Shown: positions 27,714 through 36,526 of the stretch, piece after piece
Numbering within the stretch: position 1 is the first letter of the stretch
Layout of the letters: each line of letters starts with the position of its first letter
Assembly (NCBI GenBank): GCA_018064645.1
Contig: JAGHUT010000008.1
Span: forward strand, 1-63,911
DNA from: Candidatus Crickella merdequi
GTDB lineage: Bacteria > Bacillota > Clostridia > Peptostreptococcales > Anaerovoracaceae
Length of the DNA: 63,911 nt
Direction: 5' to 3'
Position numbers and translations under genes: made by a program
The notes under the pieces: generated by a model
Databases searched by the model: none
Told to the model about the DNA's origin: nothing
What the model saw: the letters and a program-made list of their open reading frames with translations, nothing else

Positions 27714-27798
27714 ATTATATATTTTTTTCCACAGGTGTCAAGATGTGTTAAAGAGTTCACACGCCCATTTGATAAGGTTCTTGATTCTTTGGTATAAT
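27714..27798. promoter_or_regulatory. Divergent promoters: metK and the 427-aa protein
   Basis: Leftward: TTGACA (27736-27741) and TATAAT (27714-27719) with a 16-base spacer, starting transcription just before the SAM riboswitch. Rightward: TTGATA (27769-27774) and TATAAT (27793-27798) with an 18-base spacer, ahead of the ATG at 27827. Confidence 0.75.
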
Positions 27799-27826
27799 TG
27801 GCTTTAACCACAAAGGAGGACTGTAT

Positions 27827-29110
27827 ATGTTCACAGTTATTGAAGGAAGACAATCTGCAGATTTCAACCACTTCGAATACTATGACCTGGAGAGTATAAA
27901 CGCCACCGAAACAAGACTCATGGGTGTTGTTGCTATGAAGATATGCTGGAAGTCAAAGACCAGCAGCAAGGCTTTTTTCTACCAGGTACTCCATCTCGAT
28001 TATTCTGAGTTCGGAGTTGATGACTATTTTGAATACGAATGCCTTCCTGATTCAGATGATTATGCAGACTGCATATGTGAAGCCGAGCTTAAGTGGTCCT
28101 CTTTCGTTGCATGTATGGGCGGCAGAATTGTTGAGCTTACACCTGCCGTTGCCGTAAGACTCATTGACGATGCAATAGATGTATGGCTTAAGAGCGAGAT
28201 GCTTGAACGAGGCGACGAGAACGAGGAGTTCAGACACGGTGCGCTGAAGAGAATCTCCATGATGAAGAAGTCTCTCATAGATAGAGGTGCCATGGCCGAA
28301 GGAGAATCAGAGGCTCTGGACGAGCTTCAATGTATTGAAGCAGTTGCTCCAAAGAAGCTGGCGACATACGAGACCATCAACTACTTCATAATGAGAATGG
28401 TGGACAGAGATATAAATGCAGCTGCTTTTCTCTCAGTAATAAGCAAAGAAGATCTGGCAGCATCTCCTCTTATTAATTCTGACCTTCAGTCTCTTACAAG
28501 GAATTCCATAACATCAGCAAGAGGCGGTGAGGTAAGTGCAGCCTCAATGTACTTCTGCAAATTCATTTCCATGGGATACGATGCATACTACTACGGTTCA
28601 TTAAGCATCACGCTGACTGGTACCAACCTGCAGAAGAATCGAAAGGTCAGTGCAGTGGATATCGGCTTCCATAAGAAGCTTTCAACATATGAGTCTGCAA
28701 TGCTTGTAAAGAGATCTGAATACATTACAGTTTATGATTTCGACCAGGAGCTTCCTGACAGATTCAGAATCAATCGAATAACAATGATGGAGGGTGCAAC
28801 AACCACAGCGGTGGGTAACGGTATTCTTTATATGCAGTACAATGCAGATAATGCTCATGTTAACAAAGCGGAGTATTATCTTAACGGAGATGTGAAGTGC
28901 GCAGCACTTATGACTCTTGCAGGAGAGCTGATCGTCATGAGTTATCAGATCATGAACATCTCCATGCTTGAAGCTAGCATTGCCGGTTCAATCTACGCAC
29001 AGGAGCTTCAGCTCAAGGGCAGGTACGAAGTTCCTAATATGGTCTTCCAGACAATGTGCGAAACACCGGGGCTGAAGTTTGAGCAGGTCATTATCAGTGA
29101 TGATGAATAA
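27827..29110 (+). CDS. Unrecognised 427-aa protein
   Basis: I do not recognise this family. The protein is acidic, with no signal peptide or clear transmembrane segment, so it is probably cytoplasmic. The first half is mixed alpha/beta (YQVLHLDYSEFGVDDYFEYE near residue 52; a helical stretch rich in Met, Glu and Lys at about 105-165). A helical segment follows (about 180-235), and the C-terminal part looks beta-rich. No catalytic motif is evident. A good AAAGGAGGA Shine-Dalgarno and a nearby promoter support translation, and base composition matches its neighbours. It is monocistronic. Confidence 0.8.
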   Translation: MFTVIEGRQSADFNHFEYYDLESINATETRLMGVVAMKICWKSKTSSKAFFYQVLHLDYSEFGVDDYFEYECLPDSDDYADCICEAELKWSSFVACMGGRIVELTPAVAVRLIDDAIDVWLKSEMLERGDENEEFRHGALKRISMMKKSLIDRGAMAEGESEALDELQCIEAVAPKKLATYETINYFIMRMVDRDINAAAFLSVISKEDLAASPLINSDLQSLTRNSITSARGGEVSAASMYFCKFISMGYDAYYYGSLSITLTGTNLQKNRKVSAVDIGFHKKLSTYESAMLVKRSEYITVYDFDQELPDRFRINRITMMEGATTTAVGNGILYMQYNADNAHVNKAEYYLNGDVKCAALMTLAGELIVMSYQIMNISMLEASIAGSIYAQELQLKGRYEVPNMVFQTMCETPGLKFEQVIISDDE

Positions 29111-29445
29111 TGTGACTAAAATAAAAACATAATTATTATTCTGTTTCGATTTTGTTCGATTTTTTGCCGAGATTTTTCAACACGGCTCAAAGCCCCTTTT
29201 TATAAGGGATTTAACTATTATCCACATGATTTTTGACTTTTGTATACTTTTTTATCAACATGTGCATGTGGAAAAGTTTAAAACTACAACCCCAGTAACT
29301 TCAACGCGTTTAACCACTTTTTTGACTTGTCAAGAGAAGTTTTCCACAGATTTTTGACCAAAAAGTCACACTTTTTTGTTCGATTTTATGGGAAACCCGT
29401 GAAACGCCTATAATTTCAACATTTAACAAAGATCAAGGAGATTAT
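29111..29445. other. AT-rich intergenic region with DnaA-box-like sites
   Basis: No gene or clear terminator is seen in these 335 bases. It contains a perfect TTATCCACA (29218-29226), TGTGGAAAA (29267-29275, inverted TTTTCCACA), TTTTCCACA (29340-29348) and a weaker TTATCAACA (29252-29260). T-rich repeats include TTTTGTTCGATTTT at about 29150 and 29374 and several TTTTTGAC copies. It may be a DnaA-binding cluster or a regulatory region for the AlaX gene. There is no dnaA/dnaN nearby, so I do not call it the replication origin. Confidence 0.5.
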
Positions 29446-30681
29446 ATGAGTTCTGTTCGAATTTATCAGACCAATCCGTACTGCAAAGACACTGTCTGTG
29501 AGGTCATAAATGTAATACAAAAAAACAACAAAGATGTAGTAGTTACTGACAAATCCGTATTCTTTCCAGAGGGTGGCGGACAGCCTTCAGACACTGGAAC
29601 GATTACCTTAAATGGAATTGTATATGAGGTAACCTACGCATATGACAATAGTCTCGAAGACGATGTTTATCATGAGACTTCTGCGCCGGCAGGCACTTTT
29701 AAAGCTGGAGACAAGGTGGAGCTTGCCATTAACTGGGATAGTCGCTATGTAAATATGCAGAGACACTGCGGAGAGCATATGCTTTCAGGAGCATTTTATA
29801 ATCTCTATGGAGGCGTAAACAAAGGCTTCCACATGGGTGCTGACTATATTGCAATTGACATAGATTTAAACGGAAGAATTCTTACTTCTGAGGAAATATC
29901 CTCTGCAGAGGACAGCGTCAATGAAGCTATAAGGAACAATCTTCCTGTAGAAGTAAGATTCTTTGATTCATATGAAGCATCGAAAATCATGCCGGTTCGC
30001 AAGGATGTTCCTCATGATGGCAAGGTATCGGTTGTAACAATCGGGGACACAGCTGCGCCTTACGACTGCATCGCCTGCTGCGGCACTCATCCTTCAACTA
30101 CTGCTGAGGTAGGTCTTGTTGCAGTTTACAAATCAGAACCTAACAAAGGAATGACAAGAATATATTTCGATTGCGGAAGACTTGCCATAGAGAAGCTTAA
30201 GCACGACTATGCTACCCTTACTTCAATAGCAAACAGCCTTTCAACTTCAAACGACGGAGTTCCTCATAAGCTGGAAATTCAGGCACAGAGAGAAGCTGAT
30301 TTCAAAGGAAGACTGGCGTTACTGTCAACGTATTACAAAGATAAAGAACAGGCTTCAATGACAGCCGCAATCAAGGAGAAAAGGAGCAACGGAAGCAGAG
30401 TCCATTCTTTTGACAATGACATCCTTGATGTTAATGATCTTCTGAAGCTTGGTTTTGCTATGTGCGACAGTCTCGAAGATGTTGAACTTCTCACCCTCAG
30501 AGACATTCCTTCTCACACGGTACTTCTTTTATCAAAGGGAAAAGATATCAAATGTGGGGATATTGCAAAAAATATTGCTCCCCAGTTTGACGGCAGAGGC
30601 GGCGGCAGACCGGACAATGCCAGAGTTGCCTTCAAATCAGCTGAGGACGCTAAGGCTTTTATTGAACATCTGTCAAAATAA
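29446..30681 (+). CDS. AlaX-type alanyl-tRNA editing protein
   Basis: This would hydrolyse mischarged Ser- or Gly-tRNA(Ala) in trans. The 411-aa protein carries an AlaRS-like editing core: FFPEGGGQPSDTG near residue 40, the zinc motif H107-x3-H111 (RHCGEHM) and C211-x3-H215 (CCGTH). The C-terminal DHHA1-like domain ends with GRGGGRPDNARV. The length fits the long AlaX form. The start ATG has AAGGAGA upstream. It is followed 80 bases later by the kinase-like gene. Confidence 0.88.
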   Translation: MSSVRIYQTNPYCKDTVCEVINVIQKNNKDVVVTDKSVFFPEGGGQPSDTGTITLNGIVYEVTYAYDNSLEDDVYHETSAPAGTFKAGDKVELAINWDSRYVNMQRHCGEHMLSGAFYNLYGGVNKGFHMGADYIAIDIDLNGRILTSEEISSAEDSVNEAIRNNLPVEVRFFDSYEASKIMPVRKDVPHDGKVSVVTIGDTAAPYDCIACCGTHPSTTAEVGLVAVYKSEPNKGMTRIYFDCGRLAIEKLKHDYATLTSIANSLSTSNDGVPHKLEIQAQREADFKGRLALLSTYYKDKEQASMTAAIKEKRSNGSRVHSFDNDILDVNDLLKLGFAMCDSLEDVELLTLRDIPSHTVLLLSKGKDIKCGDIAKNIAPQFDGRGGGRPDNARVAFKSAEDAKAFIEHLSK

Positions 30682-30760
30682 TACTGCCCTCAGCTGTCCT
30701 AAATGGTATAATTAACATATACAACTCAGGTTGTATCTTTAAGATAAGGAGATTTTGCAA

Positions 30761-31402
30761 ATGGATAAGAAGAAGACAATCGTAACAATTGCCAGAGAGT
30801 TCGGAAGTGGCGGCCACGAGATCGGCCAGAAGCTTGCAATGGATCTTGGACTTAAGTTCTATGATAATGAGCTCATCTGCAAGGCAGCTGAGAAGACCGG
30901 CTACCACGAAGACTATATTAGAGATAACGAGGAGAAGGCTCCAAGCTACACAATCAGCTCTGTTTTCTCTGCAGTAGATGTGTTCCAGTCATCACCATTT
31001 GACAAGATTCAGATTGAGGAGCACAGACTCATTGAGGAACTGGGCGAAGAAGGAGACTGTGTAATAGTTGGAAGAGGTGCTGACTATATTCTTCAGGACA
31101 CACAGCATGTAAGCATCTTCATATTTGCTCCGATTGAGGACAGACTTGAGAGAATCAAGATGAATCAGGAGAAATACCACGTAGAACAGGCACTTCCAAG
31201 TGATGCTGTTCTCCTGAAGCAGATCAAACAGGTTGACAAGCAGCGTCGTCGTTACTACGAGTTCTATACTGATAACAAGTGGGGCGCAAGAGATGTATAT
31301 GACCTTCTCATTAACACAAGCAAGACAGGAATCGATGGAGCTGTAAAGATTATCGAGACTTATATTAAAGAGTCGAGAGACAAGAATCTGCTGTCGGATT
31401 AA
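30761..31402 (+). CDS. Cytidylate kinase-like family protein
   Basis: The ATG at 30761 is preferred over a TTG two codons earlier because AAGGAG then has normal spacing; this gives 213 aa. The P-loop-like REFGSGGHEIGQKLA near residue 13 and IVGRGADYIL near 103 mark the cytidylate kinase-like family (AAK6/Cytidylate_kin2). The central region contains Arg-rich RRRYYEFYTDNKWG, likely a phosphate-binding lid. Family members are widespread in gut Firmicutes and their substrate is not proven. A strong terminator follows. Confidence 0.82.
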   Translation: MDKKKTIVTIAREFGSGGHEIGQKLAMDLGLKFYDNELICKAAEKTGYHEDYIRDNEEKAPSYTISSVFSAVDVFQSSPFDKIQIEEHRLIEELGEEGDCVIVGRGADYILQDTQHVSIFIFAPIEDRLERIKMNQEKYHVEQALPSDAVLLKQIKQVDKQRRRYYEFYTDNKWGARDVYDLLINTSKTGIDGAVKIIETYIKESRDKNLLSD

Positions 31403-31406
31403 GGCC

Positions 31407-31435
31407 AGAACCCGCCAGAAACGGCGGGTTTTTTA
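31407..31435 (+). terminator. Intrinsic terminator after the kinase-like gene
   Basis: CCCGCC (31411-31416) and GGCGGG (31423-31428) with loop AGAAAC, followed by six T. Confidence 0.9.
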
Positions 31436-31446
31436 GTGTCGAAAAT

Positions 31447-31512
31447 GCACGACAAATCACGATTTGTCTCGAGATTTAACGGGATTTTTCCGTAGAAATC
31501 GTGACGCCCGTT
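31447..31512 (+). promoter_or_regulatory. Inverted repeats upstream of the DUF5688-like gene
   Basis: GACAAATC and GATTTGTC (31451-31458, 31461-31468) form one inverted repeat. TCACGATTT (about 31457-31465) can instead pair with AAATCGTGA (about 31497-31505) around a smaller ACGG/CCGT hairpin. The two folds are mutually exclusive, which could be regulatory or just operator sites. No known riboswitch is recognised. Confidence 0.35.
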
Positions 31513-31567
31513 AGTGTAACTTTTATGTACGACTTAAGCATATCAGCACTACACAAGGGGGTTATAT

Positions 31568-32503
31568 ATGAATGATATGACACAACAGGAGAAGTTCGAT
31601 TTAATTGTCAACGAAGTTAACAGTCTTATTCCCGAGGAGGCTAAGGATGAATGTGAGGTAATAGTCAATGAGGTTGTCAAGGATAACGATACCAGGCTTC
31701 ACGGAATAATGATCAAGTACCCTGGAAGGAATGTATTTCCTACGCTGTACCTTGAGGACCTGGCTGAAGACCTCGATAACGGGGTATCCGTTACAGACAT
31801 TGGCTACAATGTTCTGGCAATGTCTCTAATGCGGGCTCCCGAGCCTTGCATGATTGATGATTTTTCATATGATGGCATCAAGCAGAATCTCAGGATTTTT
31901 GTGGTAGAAGAGAAGAGGAACAAAGATCGCCTGTCCAATACAGTCCATAAGAGTATAGACTGCGGTTTCGCACTTATGGCATGCATCGTTGTCGAGGATG
32001 GTGAAGGTGGAGTTCTCAGACTGCCCGTCACAAAGGATATGGCATATGCGAACGCCTATGACATTGAAGAGCTTCTGGCAAGAGCCATGTCTAATACTAT
32101 GATGGAATTCGAGCCCAGACTGTCAGGTCTTCTCGACCTTTCTACTTCCAGGGATGAGCCGACTTATTCTTTCCGCAACAAGAATCCTATGGAGGAGGAA
32201 TTCGAATTCGACGACAGCGATATCATGTATGTTCTGAGTAATCAGCACTATTTCCACGGAGCTACTGTACTGTTCTATCCGGATGTCAAGCCTAGAATTG
32301 CAGAGTTGATTGGTGAGAATTTTTACATTCTGCCCAGCAGTGTTCATGAGATAATACTGGTCCCTGAGAGCAGAAGTCCTAAGCTCAACGAATTGCGCAG
32401 AATGGTTCTCAGTGCTAACAGAGATGTCGTTGATCCAAGAGATGTTCTCAGTGATAAGGTCTTCCTGTACGAGAAGTGTTCAGGAATGATGATGGCTGTG
32501 TAA
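31568..32503 (+). CDS. DUF5688-like protein
   Basis: The 311-aa cytoplasmic, acidic protein resembles DUF5688 proteins of Lachnospiraceae and relatives: an N-terminal HGIMIKYPGRNVFPTLYLED segment near residue 48, a central ICxxF-like FVVEEKRNKDRLSNT region, and a C-terminal YVLSNQHYFHGATVLFYPD segment followed by SSVHEIILVPES. Some relatives occur near toxin-antitoxin or gene-transfer loci, but no activity is established. An AAGGGGG Shine-Dalgarno precedes the ATG. It appears monocistronic. Confidence 0.65.
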   Translation: MNDMTQQEKFDLIVNEVNSLIPEEAKDECEVIVNEVVKDNDTRLHGIMIKYPGRNVFPTLYLEDLAEDLDNGVSVTDIGYNVLAMSLMRAPEPCMIDDFSYDGIKQNLRIFVVEEKRNKDRLSNTVHKSIDCGFALMACIVVEDGEGGVLRLPVTKDMAYANAYDIEELLARAMSNTMMEFEPRLSGLLDLSTSRDEPTYSFRNKNPMEEEFEFDDSDIMYVLSNQHYFHGATVLFYPDVKPRIAELIGENFYILPSSVHEIILVPESRSPKLNELRRMVLSANRDVVDPRDVLSDKVFLYEKCSGMMMAV

Positions 32504-32521
32504 TATTTCTTAACAAATCAA

Positions 32522-32571
32522 AGAGCAGGCGCTTCACATTCTGATACAAATCCTTCTTCTGCGTCTGCTCT
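32522..32571. terminator. Convergent terminator-like stem
   Basis: AGAGCAGGCGC (from about 32522) pairs with GCGTCTGCTCT (to about 32571) with one G-U pair and a loop of about 28 bases. It lies between the convergent genes ending at 32503 and 32584. The large loop and weak T-run make it a moderate candidate. Confidence 0.5.
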
Positions 32572-32583
32572 GATATTTATTAT

Positions 32584-33285
32584 TTATACTCTCTTGAGAT
32601 ATTCAATCTCGGCAGGTCCGAGTTTCCTGAACTGGCCTACTGCAAGCTTGCCTATCTTGAGATTACCAAGGCCTACTCTCTCAAGTTCAACGACCTCGTG
32701 ACCAATAGCATCGAACATTCTTCTGACCTGACGGTTCTTGCCCTCATGTATTGTGATCTCCACGATTGAAGAGTTCTTGTCATGTCTGAGAACATTTACC
32801 TCTGCCGGAGAAGTCTTGAAACCGCCTATGTCTACACCCTTGGCAAGCCATGAAGCCTTTGCTCTGGTAACGATGCCCTTAACCCTTGCAACGTAAGTCT
32901 TATTGAACTCGTGCTTAGGGTGCATCAGCTTATTGGAAAGTTCTCCATCGTTAGTAAGAATGAGAAGGCCTGATGTATTGTAATCGAGTCTTCCTACAGG
33001 GAATACTCTAACGTCATCTGGAACCAGCTCAGTTACTACAGGTCTGCCTTCCTTGTCGTATGTAGATGTTACATATCCAATGGGCTTGTTCAGAAGATAA
33101 TATACCATCTTTGTCGCCGGTTTGATTACACTGCCTGCAACCTCAACTATGTCTCCATCCTGAACATGATAACCAAGGCTGTCCATAACCTGGCCGTTCA
33201 CCTTGACTTTGCCAGCTTCGATGAGTTCATCGGCTTTTCTTCTGCTTGTAACACCTGATGCTGCAATGTATTTGTTAATTCTCAT
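32584..33285 (-). CDS. rluB: rRNA pseudouridine synthase RluB-type
   Basis: It probably makes a pseudouridine in 23S rRNA helix 89. The start at 33285 is set by GGAGG upstream and gives 233 aa beginning with an S4 domain (MRINKYIAASGVTSRRKADE). The catalytic motif GRLDYNTSGLLILTNDG lies near residue 100 and KTYVARVKG near 130. It overlaps scpB by 11 bases, a common Firmicutes order (scpA-scpB-rluB). Confidence 0.93.
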   Translation of the reverse strand: MRINKYIAASGVTSRRKADELIEAGKVKVNGQVMDSLGYHVQDGDIVEVAGSVIKPATKMVYYLLNKPIGYVTSTYDKEGRPVVTELVPDDVRVFPVGRLDYNTSGLLILTNDGELSNKLMHPKHEFNKTYVARVKGIVTRAKASWLAKGVDIGGFKTSPAEVNVLRHDKNSSIVEITIHEGKNRQVRRMFDAIGHEVVELERVGLGNLKIGKLAVGQFRKLGPAEIEYLKRV

Positions 33286-33886
33286 CAGCTTCCTCCTCAC
33301 TGTCATCAGTGTCGAAGTTGATTGCAATCTGCTCATGCATCTCTACTTCATCGCCAGTTCTTCTGATATCTTCAAATTCAGATACTTCTGGAAGATCCTT
33401 AAGCGAACTGAAGCCGAATTTCTTAAGGAACTCCTTTGTTGTTCCATATACGAGAGGTCTTCCAACGCCCTCTGAACGACCCATAACCTCAACCAGATCC
33501 TTCTCAACGAGACCATCAATAACGCGTTCGCTCTTGATTCCTCTGATTGAGTCGATTTCACCTCTTGTTACAGGCTGACGATATGCAATAATTGCAAGAA
33601 CCTCAAGAGCAGCCTGAGAGAGTCTTTTTACTCTAACAGGAGTGCAGAGCTTCTTAATAAAAATCTCGTTCTCAATATGTGTTACGAATCCGAATGAATC
33701 CTCAATCTGTCTGATTCTGATACCTCTTCCCTCCTGCTCATATTCGGCCTGAAGCTCGAGGAACAGTTCTCTGATCTCATTCTTTTCAGCCTCGAGAACC
33801 TGTGCAGCGTCTTTAACCTCGAGAGGCTCACCCCACATGAACATCATGGATTCGAGAGCTGATTTCATAGTTTTATTGCTGTACAT
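33275..33886 (-). CDS. scpB: Segregation and condensation protein B
   Basis: ScpB is the winged-helix subunit of the SMC-ScpA-ScpB condensin. The ATG at 33886 has GGAGG upstream, giving 203 aa. The family motif ALEVLAIIAYRQPVTRGEI near residue 93 and RGIKSERVIDGLVEKDLV are present, and the C-terminus is acidic. It overlaps scpA by 14 bases and rluB by 11, indicating coupled translation. Confidence 0.95.
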   Translation of the reverse strand: MYSNKTMKSALESMMFMWGEPLEVKDAAQVLEAEKNEIRELFLELQAEYEQEGRGIRIRQIEDSFGFVTHIENEIFIKKLCTPVRVKRLSQAALEVLAIIAYRQPVTRGEIDSIRGIKSERVIDGLVEKDLVEVMGRSEGVGRPLVYGTTKEFLKKFGFSSLKDLPEVSEFEDIRRTGDEVEMHEQIAINFDTDDSEEEADEN

Positions 33887-34622
33887 TGTTCTTCCTCCTG
33901 ACAATTATTTCGCCGTAAACCTCATCTTGTTCAGCGTCAATATTCTGCTCTTTAATCATTGAAAGAAGTGACATGAATGAAAGCGTCACATCAAATCTGT
34001 CCGCATCATCAGGAAGAAGCTCGTTGAAGCTTACAACATCCTTTTCTGCAAACTTTTTCTCAAGAGTCTCTGTCATGGTTCTGATACGAACCTCGATGGA
34101 CTCTTTTTCTTTACGAACGCGCTGGTATCTCTTTGTTACCTCTGCCACCTTCTGCTTCTTCTGAAGGAAAAGCAGGAACGCCTTGACCATCTGCTCTTCA
34201 GTCGCCATGAGAATCTCATCCGGCGCATCGATATATGCAGACATATCCTCTGCAGGCTTTTCATGTACAGCGAGGTAATATTCCTCTCTCTCCTTAAGCA
34301 TCTCTGCAATATGCTTAGTTCTGATGTACTCAGCAAGCTTGCTGGCAAGGTCTGTTCTTGGGTCCTCCTCAAAGACCAGCTCACCCTCATCATTGATTCT
34401 TGGAAGAAGCATATGAGATTTGAGTCTGATAAGAACGGCAGCAAGAACAATGAACTCACTTGCAATCTCGACATCAAGTTCGTCCATCTCCCTGAGATAT
34501 GCCAGATACTGTTCTGTAATCTCTGAGACCTTAATATCATAAATATCCATCTTCGCATTCTCAATGAGATATACGAGAAGATCAAAAGGTCCCTCGAATC
34601 GGTCTATCCTAACTTTATACAA
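33873..34622 (-). CDS. scpA: Segregation and condensation protein A
   Basis: ScpA is the kleisin subunit bridging SMC heads. The 249-aa protein opens with the conserved RIDRFEGPFDLLVYLIENAK motif, has a middle helical region (ASEFIVLAAVLIRLKS near 55) and a C-terminal winged-helix part. The start codon is TTG at 34620-34622, directly after the mtnA stop, with GGAG six bases upstream. It is followed by scpB and rluB. Confidence 0.93.
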   Translation of the reverse strand: MYKVRIDRFEGPFDLLVYLIENAKMDIYDIKVSEITEQYLAYLREMDELDVEIASEFIVLAAVLIRLKSHMLLPRINDEGELVFEEDPRTDLASKLAEYIRTKHIAEMLKEREEYYLAVHEKPAEDMSAYIDAPDEILMATEEQMVKAFLLFLQKKQKVAEVTKRYQRVRKEKESIEVRIRTMTETLEKKFAEKDVVSFNELLPDDADRFDVTLSFMSLLSMIKEQNIDAEQDEVYGEIIVRRKNNVQQ

Positions 34623-35741
34623 TTATTTCTCCTCCATAATCTTTGGAAGGTTCTCATCGAAAGGTGGATATACAATACCCTTCTCTGTGATTACCGCTGT
34701 AATGTATTTATGGTCTGTTACATCAAAAGCAGGGTTGAATGTCTTGATTCCTTCCGGAGCCATTCTTTCCGCATACCACTTCTCCGTGATTTCATCGCCG
34801 TCTCTCTCCTCGATAACGATGTCATCTCCAGTTGCTGTAGTCATATCAATTGTTGATGTTGGAAGGGAGAAATAGAAAGGAATACCATACTCCTTAGCCA
34901 GAATAGCAACGCCTTATGTGCCAATCTTGTTAGCAGCATCTCCGTTAGCAGCCATTCTGTCGCATCCAACCATAACAGCATCGATTTTGCCCTGTTTCAT
35001 TACTGTAGCAGCCATGTTATCGCAGATGAGAGTGACATCAACACCCATCTTGTGAAGCTCCCATGAAGAGAGTCTTGCTCCCTGAAGCAGCGGTCTTGTC
35101 TCATCAGCGTACACCTTGATGTCATAACCCTGCTCGTTTGCCATGTAGATAGGAGCAAAAATTCCACCACATCCAACACTGGCCAGTCCACCTGCATTGC
35201 AGTGTGTGAGAATAGTCATTCCAGGCTTCATAAGCTCCATTCCGAACTCACCCTTTGCCTTGCTGCTGAACTCGTCTTCATCTCTGATTGCAGTTGCCTC
35301 CTTGAACATCTCATCGAGAAGTTCGCCCGGAAGAATGTACTGAAGAGCAATCGCAGGGTCAGTAGTAACCAGTCTATCGCAGATTGAGTCGAACTTAGCC
35401 AGCATTCTCTTAACAGCATAAGAAAGGTTAACAGCTGTAGGTCTTGAGGAATTAATGTACTCTGCCTTCTCTCTATAAGCGATTCCGATAACCTCAAGTT
35501 CCTCAGCAGTCAGCTCCTGATTCTCCTGAACACCAGTAAGCACCTCTCTCATGGCAAGCCACATTCCGTAGCCGGCAGTTACTCCGATAAGAGTCGCACC
35601 TCTGACAACAAGTCTCTTGATATAATCGTAAATATCCTCAGTTGTGTCAGCTGTCAGATACACCTCCTCAAGAGGAAGTCTTGTCTGATCAAGGACTGTG
35701 ATAACGCCATCAGTTACATCGATTGTTTTGAACATATTCAT
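34623..35741 (-). pseudogene. mtnA: S-methyl-5-thioribose-1-phosphate isomerase, interrupted by TAA
   Basis: MtnA isomerises methylthioribose-1-phosphate in methionine salvage. The frame covers 372 sense or stop codons, but codon 276 is TAA (34914-34916) inside NKIGT-stop-GVAI, where relatives usually have tyrosine (TAT or TAC). The part before the stop includes the RGATLIGVTAGYGM motif, HCNAGGLAS with the catalytic cysteine and GCDRMAANGD with the catalytic aspartate. About 96 residues are lost, including the end of the barrel ([14 protein letters not shown]). The rest stays open in frame to 34623. No other methionine-salvage gene is in the window. It sits between truA and scpA. Confidence 0.9.
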
Positions 35742-35753
35742 ATCCGATACCTC

Positions 35754-36518
35754 CTATTCGAAGTAGATTTCTTTAAGATACAGACCCTGCGGCGGAGCTG
35801 TGAATCCAGCCCTGCAGCGGTCCAGACTTTCTATAATTGATGGAATCTCATCGGCCGACTTCTTGCCAAGTCCAACCTCTACGAGGGTTCCAATTATTAT
35901 CCTTACCATGTTGTACAGGAATCCATCGCCTGTGATTTCGAAGATTATTCTGTCTCCGCACTCCTCCATCACCAGCGATGAAACTGTCCTCACCGTTGTC
36001 TCTCTCGGTGTTCCTCCTGCAGACTCAAAACACTTGAAATCGTGAGTTCCAACAATGTGCTTTGCCGCTTCTCTCATCGCTTCAATGTCGAGGGGTTCTG
36101 CAAAAAGAAAAGCGTGGTTTCTGTTGAAAACGTTCCCGCTCCTGTCGAGAATGTATCGGTAAGTCTTGCCTTTGCAGGAATATCTGGCGTGGAAATCATC
36201 CGGAACCACCTTAACATCAACAATCTTGATATCGCCAGGTGCACCGTTTCGTCCCTCACCTCCAGCTCCAAATCGCCTGTTCATGACCATCTGGAGTTTC
36301 TCTACAGGCATAGGACTCGGCCACTGGAAGCTGGCACACTGTCCAAGGGCGTGAACCCCTGCATCAGTTCTGCTGGTGCCGTGAATATGAATATCCTCTC
36401 CAGCGATATACTTGAGCACATACTCAACCTCACCCTGTACAGTTCTCACCTCCGGCTGAATCTGCCAACCCTTGAAGTTAGTTCCATCATATTCAATTGT
36501 GATTAGAACATTACTCAT
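35754..36518 (-). CDS. truA: tRNA pseudouridine synthase A
   Basis: It modifies U38-40 in tRNA anticodon stems. The 254-aa protein shows YDGTNFKGWQIQ near residue 10, the catalytic D52 in GTSRTDAGVHA, and the RY motif YRYILDR near 122. The C-terminal GDGFLYNMVRIIIGTL is characteristic. It lies 12 bases before mtnA and 8 bases after the prepilin peptidase gene. Confidence 0.96.
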   Translation of the reverse strand: MSNVLITIEYDGTNFKGWQIQPEVRTVQGEVEYVLKYIAGEDIHIHGTSRTDAGVHALGQCASFQWPSPMPVEKLQMVMNRRFGAGGEGRNGAPGDIKIVDVKVVPDDFHARYSCKGKTYRYILDRSGNVFNRNHAFLFAEPLDIEAMREAAKHIVGTHDFKCFESAGGTPRETTVRTVSSLVMEECGDRIIFEITGDGFLYNMVRIIIGTLVEVGLGKKSADEIPSIIESLDRCRAGFTAPPQGLYLKEIYFE

Positions 36519-36526
36519 AATTATCC

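Noticed and set aside
29111-29445. Chromosomal replication origin
   Set aside because: DnaA-box-like sites and AT-rich DNA are present, but no dnaA, dnaN, rpmH or gyrase gene is nearby, and box number is modest.
4844-34916. Alternative genetic code with TAA as sense codon
   Set aside because: Many intact genes in the window end properly at TAA (for example hisI, nrdD, truA), and the in-frame TAA codons replace two different amino acids.
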